Of a stretch of DNA of 16,898 bases, positions 11,707 through 16,898 are shown one piece after another. Each line of letters starts with the position of its first letter. Position 1 is the first letter of the stretch. The notes under the pieces were generated by a model. The model was given only the letters and a program-made list of their open reading frames with translations. It did not search any database and was not told the origin of the DNA. This DNA is from Pseudomonadota bacterium (GTDB lineage: Bacteria; Pseudomonadota; Alphaproteobacteria; Rhizobiales; Xanthobacteraceae), in NCBI GenBank assembly GCA_023423415.1, contig JAFAFP010000225.1, positions 1-16,898 of the forward strand, in the 5' to 3' direction. Both the position numbers and the translations under genes were made by a program.

Positions 11707-13389
11707 ATGATTTCACGCCGCGATTTCATTCAATTGGCGGCCGCGACCGCTGCGATCCTCCCCGCCGGCTGGAGTCGCGCCTTCGCCCAGCAGAAGCTGA
11801 CGCAGGCGGACCTTCTGCGCTTCGAGCCGCTCGGCAACGTGACGCTGGTCCACGTGACCGACATCCACGGTCAATTGCGTCCGGTCTATTTCCGTGAGCC
11901 GTCGATCAATCTCGGTGTCGGCGATGCAAAAGGCCTCGTGCCCCATATCACCGGCAAGGCGCTGCTCGATCTTTACAAGATTCCGCAAGGGTCGGCCGAG
12001 GCCTACGCCCTCGCCTATCCCGACTTTGCGGCGCTCGCCAAAAGCTACGGACGCCTCGGCGGCCTCGATCGCATCGCTACCATCGTGAAAGCGATCCGCG
12101 CCGAGCGCGGCGACCGCACCGTCGTCCTTGACGGCGGCGACACCTGGCAGAACAGCTTCACCTCGCTGACCACCAAAGGTCAGGACATGGTTGACTGCAT
12201 GGCGCTGCTGAAGCCCGATGCCATGACCGGTCATTGGGAGTTCACGCTCGGCGCCGATCGGGTGAAGGAGATCGTCGACAAACTCGGCTTCCCGTTCCTC
12301 GCGCAAAATGTTCGCGATACCGAATGGAACGAGGCGGCGTTCAAGCCATCGACCATGATCGAGCGCGGTGGGGTGAAGATCGCCATCATCGGTCAGGCTT
12401 TCCCCTATACACCGATTGCCAATCCGCGCTGGATGATCCCGACATGGTCGTTCGGCATTCGCGAGGATGATCTGCGCGCACAGGTCGAGGAAGCCCGCAA
12501 GAATGGCGCGCAACTCGTCGTGCTGCTGTCGCATAACGGCTTCGATGTCGATCGCAAGCTGGCGTCGCGCGTCTCCGGCATCGACGTCATCCTGACCGGC
12601 CACACGCATGATGCGCTCCCCGATGTCGTGAAGGTTGGCAAGACCTTGCTGGTCGCATCCGGCAGTCACGGTAAGTTCGTGTCGCGGCTCGATCTCGATG
12701 TGCGCGATGGCGAGGTGAAAGGGCACCGGTTCCGGTTGATCCCGGTTTTCTCCGACGTCGTCACACCGGACGCCGAGATGGCGGCCAAGATCGATGCGTT
12801 CCGCAAGCCGCATGAAAAAATGCTCGGCGAAACGATCGGCCGGACAGAAACGACGCTGTATCGCCGCGGCAATTTCAACGGCACGCTGGATGACGTGATC
12901 TGCGACGCGCTGCTGTCCGAACGCGACGCCGAGATCGCGCTGTCGCCCGGCTTTCGCTGGGGCACATCGCTGCTGCCGGGTCAAGACATCACCCGCGAGG
13001 ATATCTACAACGCCACCGCCATCACCTATCCGAATGCCTATCGCATGACGATGACCGGTTCGCGGCTGAAGGAAATCCTGGAAGATGTTGCCGACAATCT
13101 TTTCCACCCCGATCCGTATTATCAGCAAGGTGGCGACATGGTGCGTGTCGGCGGCCTCTCCTACACCATCGATGTCAGCAAGCCGGGCGGGCAACGCATT
13201 TCCGACATGACGCTGCAGCGAACCGGAAAGCCATTGGAGCCGACGCGCGATTACACCGTCACCGGCTGGGCCAGCGTCAACGAAAGCACTGAAGGGCCGG
13301 CGATCTGGGATGTCGTCACCAACCACATCACCAAGAAGAAAACCGTCGCTCCGAAAGAACTGCAGAACGTGCGTGTGATCGGCGTGTAA
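11707..13389 (+). CDS. soxB: SoxB, sulfate thiol hydrolase (dimanganese)
   Basis: The 560-residue periplasmic hydrolase that releases sulfate from the SoxYZ-bound sulfonate. It is a 5'-nucleotidase/metallophosphoesterase-type enzyme with two Mn ions. It begins with a Tat signal (SRRDFIQLAAATAAILPAG, cleavage after FAQ). Metal-binding motifs in order: VTDIHGQ (Asp52, His54), LDGGDTWQNS (Asp145), the SoxB-type GHWEF (175–179), SHNGFD (His276) and LTGHTHD (His299, His301). The C-terminal nucleotidase domain, with ATTLYRRGNFNGTLDDVICDALL-type substrate-channel features, extends to the end. Length matches the family. The ATG at 11707 follows GAGGAG. A T7 run directly after the stop codon has no clear hairpin before it. 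Identification is certain. Confidence 0.97.
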   Translation: MISRRDFIQLAAATAAILPAGWSRAFAQQKLTQADLLRFEPLGNVTLVHVTDIHGQLRPVYFREPSINLGVGDAKGLVPHITGKALLDLYKIPQGSAEAYALAYPDFAALAKSYGRLGGLDRIATIVKAIRAERGDRTVVLDGGDTWQNSFTSLTTKGQDMVDCMALLKPDAMTGHWEFTLGADRVKEIVDKLGFPFLAQNVRDTEWNEAAFKPSTMIERGGVKIAIIGQAFPYTPIANPRWMIPTWSFGIREDDLRAQVEEARKNGAQLVVLLSHNGFDVDRKLASRVSGIDVILTGHTHDALPDVVKVGKTLLVASGSHGKFVSRLDLDVRDGEVKGHRFRLIPVFSDVVTPDAEMAAKIDAFRKPHEKMLGETIGRTETTLYRRGNFNGTLDDVICDALLSERDAEIALSPGFRWGTSLLPGQDITREDIYNATAITYPNAYRMTMTGSRLKEILEDVADNLFHPDPYYQQGGDMVRVGGLSYTIDVSKPGGQRISDMTLQRTGKPLEPTRDYTVTGWASVNESTEGPAIWDVVTNHITKKKTVAPKELQNVRVIGV

Positions 13390-13399
13390 TTTTTTTACC

Positions 13400-13410
13400 C
13401 GAACACATGC
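13400..13410 (+). promoter_or_regulatory. Possible operator half-site before soxC
   Basis: CGAACACATGC matches 10 of 11 bases of the left arm in front of the repressor gene (CGAATACATGC at 7188–7198). It lies in the AT-rich 62-bp soxB–soxC gap. The right arm is not conserved at the expected distance, so it is at best a half-site. Confidence 0.25.
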
Positions 13411-13451
13411 AAATATCAGAATAATTGAAGTTGAGGAACGGGAGCCTCACG

Positions 13452-14744
13452 ATGAAAGAAGAAACAGGAACGAAACCAGGGACGAGGCATCTCGCATCGC
13501 GTCGCATGTTCCTGCGCACCGGCCTTGCGGCTGGCGGCGCGATCGCTGCCGGCGCCGCCAGTGCTTCACCGAAAGGCAATCCGGCCAATCAGCCGCCCAA
13601 TGTCCCGGAATGGACGCGCTCGCTTGGCGAAGGCGTCGGCGTTCGCGCTTACGGCAAACCGTCATCGTTCGAATCCGGGGTCATCCGTCGCGATGTCGAA
13701 TGGCTCACCGCCTCGCGTGAAAGCTCGGTGAGCTTCACGCCACTGCATGCGCTCGATGGCATGATCACGCCGAACGGCCTGTGCTTCGAACGTCACCATT
13801 CCGGAATCGCCGAAGTTGATCCGTCCGATTACCGGCTGATCCTGCACGGCCTTGTCGACAAGCCCCTGATCTTCACGCTCGACGACATCAAGCGGATGCC
13901 GCGTGTCAGTCGCCCCTACTTCTGCGAATGCGCGGCCAATTCGGGCATGGAATGGCGCGGCGCTCAGCTTAACGGCTGCCAGTACACGCACGGCATGGTC
14001 CATTGCGTGATGTATACCGGCGTGCCGCTGAAAACCTTGCTCGAGGAAGCTGGGGTCAAGCCGAATGCAAAATGGCTATTGCTCGAGGGCGGCGATTCAG
14101 CGGCGATGACACGTTCGTTGCCGATGCAGAAGGCACTCGACGACGTGCTGATCGCCTATCGCATGAATGGCGAGATGCTCTATCCGGAAAACGGATATCC
14201 GGTGCGCGCTGTTGTCCCCGGTTGGGAAGCGAACATGTGGGTGAAGTGGCTGCGCCGCATCGAAGTCGGTGACCAGCCGTGGCATCACCGCGAGGAGACG
14301 TCGAAATACACCGACCTTCTGGAGAACGGAAAGGCGCGGCGTTTCACCTACGTGATGGATGCGAAGTCGGTCATCACAAATCCGAGCCCGCAGGCACCGC
14401 TCAATCACAAGTCCGGCTTCACCGTGTTGTCGGGCCTTGCCTGGTCCGGTCGCGGCAAGATCGCACGCGTCGATGTCTCGATCGACGGTGGTCGCAACTG
14501 GCGCACAGCCAAAATCGACGGACCGGTCTTCGACAAGGCCCTCACCCGCTTCTACTACGAGTTTGACTGGGATGGCCGCGAGTTGCTGCTGCAATCGCGG
14601 GCGATGGACGAGACCGGTTACGTTCAACCGAGCAAAGCCGAACTGCGCAAGGTCCGTGGAGTCAATTCAGTCTACCACAACAACGGCATCCAGACCTGGC
14701 AACTGTACAAGAATGGCGAGGTGGAAAATGTCGAAGTCTCGTAA
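13452..14744 (+). CDS. soxC: SoxC, molybdenum-cofactor subunit of sulfane dehydrogenase SoxCD
   Basis: The 430-residue molybdoprotein of the sulfite oxidase family, which with SoxD oxidises the SoxY-bound sulfane sulfur in a six-electron reaction. A Tat signal is present (ASRRMFLRTGLAAGGAIAAG, cleavage near ASA). The molybdenum domain carries PYFCECAANSG; Cys160 in CAAN is the likely molybdenum ligand. HGMVHCVMYTGVPL and RAVVPGWEANMWVKWLRRIEV are family hallmarks, and the C-terminal dimerisation domain follows from about residue 300. ATG 13452 is chosen because GGAG lies 7 nt upstream; an in-frame TTG at 13425 is less likely. The gene overlaps soxD by 17 nt, which suggests translational coupling. 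Presence of SoxCD means thiosulfate should be oxidised fully to sulfate without sulfur globules. Confidence 0.96.
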   Translation: MKEETGTKPGTRHLASRRMFLRTGLAAGGAIAAGAASASPKGNPANQPPNVPEWTRSLGEGVGVRAYGKPSSFESGVIRRDVEWLTASRESSVSFTPLHALDGMITPNGLCFERHHSGIAEVDPSDYRLILHGLVDKPLIFTLDDIKRMPRVSRPYFCECAANSGMEWRGAQLNGCQYTHGMVHCVMYTGVPLKTLLEEAGVKPNAKWLLLEGGDSAAMTRSLPMQKALDDVLIAYRMNGEMLYPENGYPVRAVVPGWEANMWVKWLRRIEVGDQPWHHREETSKYTDLLENGKARRFTYVMDAKSVITNPSPQAPLNHKSGFTVLSGLAWSGRGKIARVDVSIDGGRNWRTAKIDGPVFDKALTRFYYEFDWDGRELLLQSRAMDETGYVQPSKAELRKVRGVNSVYHNNGIQTWQLYKNGEVENVEVS

Positions 14745-15441
14745 TCTCGTCACCACGCTTGCCGCTTGCGGCGCATTGCTGCTGGCGACGGCAACGATGG
14801 ACGCTGCGTCGAAGAACGCCGGTCACGTTGCGAGCGCCCCTGCCGCCGCCAAGAAGCTCAACATTGGCCGCGAAGCGACCGCCGAGGAGATCGCAGGCTG
14901 GGATATCGACATTCGTCCTGATGGACAGGGCCTTCCCATTGGCAAAGGCACAGTGAAGGACGGAGAGCCGCTCTATGTCGAGCGATGCGCAGCGTGCCAT
15001 GGCGAGTTCGGCGAAAGCGCGGGACGTTGGCCGATTCTGAGCGGCGGCAATGGCTCGCTTGCCACCCACGAGCCGGTCAAATCGGTCGGGTCCTACTGGC
15101 CCTACGCCTCCACCCTGATCGACTATATCCGCCGGGCCATGCCGTTTGGTGCAGCGCAAACTCTGACCAACGACGAGTTGTACGCCATTACAGCGTATGT
15201 TCTTTTCCTCAATGACATTGTCAAAACAGAAGATTTTGAGCTCAGCAACCAGAACTTTGGAACGATCAAGCTTCCCAACGAGCCCAATTTTTTCGATGAT
15301 AATCGGGAGATTGCAGAAAAAGCATTTTGGCGAAAGAATCCCTGCATGAGCAATTGCGCTTCGGGCGAAGCGGCCGTCACCGGACGCGCGCGGGTGATCG
15401 ACGTGACGCCGGAAGCGGGCAAAGGCCCGAAGGTGGAGTGA
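14728..15441 (+). CDS. soxD: SoxD, c-type cytochrome subunit of SoxCD (short, single haem)
   Basis: The 237-residue cytochrome subunit of the sulfane dehydrogenase. A signal peptide (MSKSRNLVTTLAACGALLLATATMDA) precedes the domain. The conserved SoxD N-terminal segment is LNIGREATAEEIAGWDIDIRPDGQGLPIGKGTVKDGEPLY. It is followed by the haem site CAACH (Cys and His directly after VER), YWPYASTLIDYIRRAMPF with the methionine ligand, and ALTNDELYAITAYVLFLN. The end (FWRKNPCMSNCASGE) is the usual close of this domain. Paracoccus SoxD has a second haem domain of about 150 residues that is missing here. The ATG at 14728 lies inside the end of soxC, and the TGA overlaps the next ATG by one base, so soxC, soxD and the following cytochrome are translationally coupled. 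Confidence 0.93.
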   Translation: MSKSRNLVTTLAACGALLLATATMDAASKNAGHVASAPAAAKKLNIGREATAEEIAGWDIDIRPDGQGLPIGKGTVKDGEPLYVERCAACHGEFGESAGRWPILSGGNGSLATHEPVKSVGSYWPYASTLIDYIRRAMPFGAAQTLTNDELYAITAYVLFLNDIVKTEDFELSNQNFGTIKLPNEPNFFDDNREIAEKAFWRKNPCMSNCASGEAAVTGRARVIDVTPEAGKGPKVE

Positions 15442-15806
15442 TGTGGCAAGACATGCGGCGACTCATTGCTTCGCCGTTCTTGATCCTGGTCCTTGGCGGT
15501 CTGTTGCCCCTGCCTGCGACAAATGTGCATGCATCCGGAGACCGCGCGCTCGGTCAATATCTCTCGTCCGAATGCGTAACGTGCCATCAGGTATCCGGCC
15601 GATTCGACGGAATTCCGCCGATCATCGGCTGGCCGGAAGAGTCCTTCGTCGAAATCATGAACGAGTATCGCAACAAGGATCGACAGAACCCGGTGATGCA
15701 AACGATCGCGGGCAAACTGTCGCCAGAGGAGATCGCGGCTCTTGCAGCTTATTTCGGTAGCCTCAAAGCGCCGGAGCCGGTGAAACGCAAACGAGGAAAA
15801 TCATGA
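15441..15806 (+). CDS. fccA: Monohaem c-type cytochrome, FccA-like (sulfide dehydrogenase cytochrome subunit; SoxE position)
   Basis: A 121-residue exported class I cytochrome c. It has a signal peptide (hydrophobic FLILVLGGLLPLPATNVHA) and one haem motif CVTCH. The following PPIIGWPEESFVEIMNEYRNKDRQNPVMQTIAGKLSPEEIAALAAYFGSL is the typical FccA-type ending, in which the NPVM methionine is the probable sixth haem ligand. The flavoprotein gene follows directly (ATGA overlap of 4 nt), so this is most likely the electron acceptor of the flavocytochrome c pair. In Paracoccus the corresponding SoxE is dihaem, and here it is short and monohaem. ATG 15441 shares a base with the soxD stop. An alternative is a split-off second SoxD haem domain, but the sequence type and partner favour FccA. 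Confidence 0.85.
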   Translation: MWQDMRRLIASPFLILVLGGLLPLPATNVHASGDRALGQYLSSECVTCHQVSGRFDGIPPIIGWPEESFVEIMNEYRNKDRQNPVMQTIAGKLSPEEIAALAAYFGSLKAPEPVKRKRGKS

Positions 15807-16898
15807 CATCCAATCGCCGACAGTTTCTGGGCGGCGCCGGCGCTGTTGCCGCAGCTGGCGCGTTTCCAATGCCTGCAATTGCGCAGGCGAAGCCGAAAGT
15901 CGTCGTGGTCGGCGGCGGCCCCGGCGGCGCGACCGTCGCGAAATATGTCGCGCAAGATTCAAAAGGCGCGATCGAGGTCGTTCTGGTTGAGCCGTCGAAG
16001 CAGTTCGTGACCTGCTTCCACTCCAACCTCTATCTCGGCGGCTATCGCGACCTGAAATCGATCACCCACGGCTACGGCACGCTCGCCAAGAAGCACGGCA
16101 TCAAGCTGGCCAACACCACGGCAGCGTCGATCGATCGCGACAAGAAGGTGGTGAAGCTCGGCAATGGCGCGAGCGTCAACTATGATCGGCTGGTTCTCGC
16201 GCCCGGCATCGACATCAAGTTCGATTCCGTACCTGGCTATTCCGAAGCCGCCAGCCAGCAGATGCCGCACGCCTGGAAAGCCGGGCCGCAGACGGAGCTT
16301 CTGAAGAAGCAGCTTAACGCCCTCAAGGACGGCGCACTGATCGTGATGGTCGCGCCGCCGAACCCCTATCGCTGCCCGCCCGGACCTTATGAGCGCGCAT
16401 CGATGATGGCGCACGTGCTCAAGGCCAAGGGGCACAAGAAATCCAGGATCGTGATCCTCGATCCAAAACCGAATTTCTCGAAGCAGGCGCTGTTCGTGCA
16501 AGGCTGGGAGAAACACTATCCCGGCATGGTCGAGTGGCAGGATCCCAAGATGCACGGCGGCATCAAGGGCGTCGACCCGAAGACATTGACGGTCAAAACC
16601 GATCTCGGCGAATACAAGGCGCAGCTCGTCAACGTGATCCCGGCACAGATGGCCGGCAAGATCGCCCGCGATGCCAACCTCGCGAATGAAACAGGCTTCT
16701 GCCCGATCAAGCCCGAAAGCATGCAATCGGCGATGGATGCCAATATCTACATCGTCGGCGATGCCTGCATTCCAGGCGACATGCCGAAATCAGCCTTCTC
16801 CGCCAACAGCCAGGCCAAAGTCGCGGCGATGATGATCCGTGGCGAGTTGACGAAATCGTCGACCTTCCCGGCGCGCTACACCAACACCTGCTGGAGCC
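15803..16898 (+). CDS. fccB: Flavocytochrome c sulfide dehydrogenase flavoprotein subunit (SoxF/FccB), cut by window edge
   Basis: The first 365 residues of a periplasmic FAD-dependent sulfide dehydrogenase subunit, open at the window edge. A Tat signal (NRRQFLGGAGAVAAAGAF, cleavage after AIAQA) precedes VVVVGGGPGGATVAKY, the FAD-binding Rossmann motif. Cys71 (VTCFHSNLYLGG) is residue 42 of the mature protein, where FccB binds FAD covalently. Cys191 (YRCPPGPYER) and Cys363 (NTCWS) match the pair forming the redox disulfide that reacts with sulfide. YIVGDACIPGDMPKSAFSAN is the second FAD-contact region. ATG 15803 has GAGGA upstream and overlaps the cytochrome gene by 4 nt, so the two subunits are made together. 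Roughly 50–70 C-terminal residues are outside the window. The sulfide role follows the family. Confidence 0.93.
   Translation, partial: MTSNRRQFLGGAGAVAAAGAFPMPAIAQAKPKVVVVGGGPGGATVAKYVAQDSKGAIEVVLVEPSKQFVTCFHSNLYLGGYRDLKSITHGYGTLAKKHGIKLANTTAASIDRDKKVVKLGNGASVNYDRLVLAPGIDIKFDSVPGYSEAASQQMPHAWKAGPQTELLKKQLNALKDGALIVMVAPPNPYRCPPGPYERASMMAHVLKAKGHKKSRIVILDPKPNFSKQALFVQGWEKHYPGMVEWQDPKMHGGIKGVDPKTLTVKTDLGEYKAQLVNVIPAQMAGKIARDANLANETGFCPIKPESMQSAMDANIYIVGDACIPGDMPKSAFSANSQAKVAAMMIRGELTKSSTFPARYTNTCWS

Noticed and set aside
11713..13326. A 537-codon open frame on the minus strand over soxB
   Set aside because: It lies wholly antisense to soxB, whose motifs and ribosome-binding site are unambiguous. 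Long antisense frames are expected in GC-rich DNA with biased third positions, and the product has no recognisable motif.
13390..13396. T7 run after the soxB stop codon as an intrinsic terminator
   Set aside because: No GC-rich hairpin precedes it, and soxC follows 55 bp later with its own ribosome-binding site, which fits a continuous operon better.
15959..16726. A 255-codon minus-strand frame over fccB, and a similar one at 14097–14627 over soxC
   Set aside because: Both are shadows of strongly coding plus-strand genes, have His/Arg-rich low-information products and lack supporting ribosome-binding sites.

Overview
The window is a chromosomal segment from an alphaproteobacterium, most likely of the Hyphomicrobiales (Bradyrhizobium / Rhodopseudomonas / Afipia-like). 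The evidence is the high GC content with strongly biased third positions, an rlpA–dacA–tmk gene order common in that order, a small 'ADIARPVYKAAPPP' outer-membrane beta-barrel protein of rhizobial type, and a complete Kelly–Friedrich type Sox cluster. I see no mobile element, CRISPR array or phage gene.

Left part (1–4.9 kb, housekeeping): on the minus strand rlpA (lipoprotein, peptidoglycan), a dacA-type D-Ala-D-Ala carboxypeptidase and the start of tmk (thymidylate kinase, cut by the window edge). A tRNA-Ser(UGA) follows on the plus strand, then a beta-barrel outer-membrane protein, a YccF-family membrane protein, and a small glycine-rich protein on the minus strand.

Right part (4.9–16.9 kb, sulfur oxidation): four transcription units. 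(a) Minus strand, soxS – arsR-type repressor (SoxR/SqrR/BigR group) – YeeE/YedE thiosulfate-type transporter (soxT) – an orphan livF-like ABC ATPase. (b) Plus strand, soxW alone, divergent from soxS. (c) Minus strand, soxA – soxX – a Tat-exported DsrE-like protein. (d) Plus strand, soxY-soxZ-soxB-soxC-soxD followed by a monohaem cytochrome and a flavoprotein (fccA/fccB, also called soxE/soxF), the last cut by the window edge. Units (c) and (d) diverge from a 373-bp intergenic region.

How it works together: SoxYZ carries the sulfur substrate on the cysteine of its GGCGG tail, SoxXA conjugates thiosulfate to it, SoxB hydrolyses off sulfate, and SoxCD oxidises the remaining sulfane sulfur. The flavocytochrome c pair oxidises sulfide. 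SoxS and SoxW supply periplasmic thiol redox chemistry, and the YeeE/YedE protein probably imports a sulfur compound. The ArsR-type regulator has two cysteines 66 residues apart, as in the persulfide sensors SqrR and BigR.

The Sox enzymes themselves are well known. The least-described parts here are regulatory or accessory: an operator-like element (AATACATGC-N4-TCTTGCA) shared by the arsR promoter and the soxA–soxY promoter region, overlapping divergent soxS/soxW promoters, hairpins at the soxZ stop codon and before soxB, the livF gene inside the sensor/transporter operon, and the exported DsrE-like protein cotranscribed with soxAX. No soxV/ccdA gene lies in the window. No wholly new system is evident from the sequence alone.
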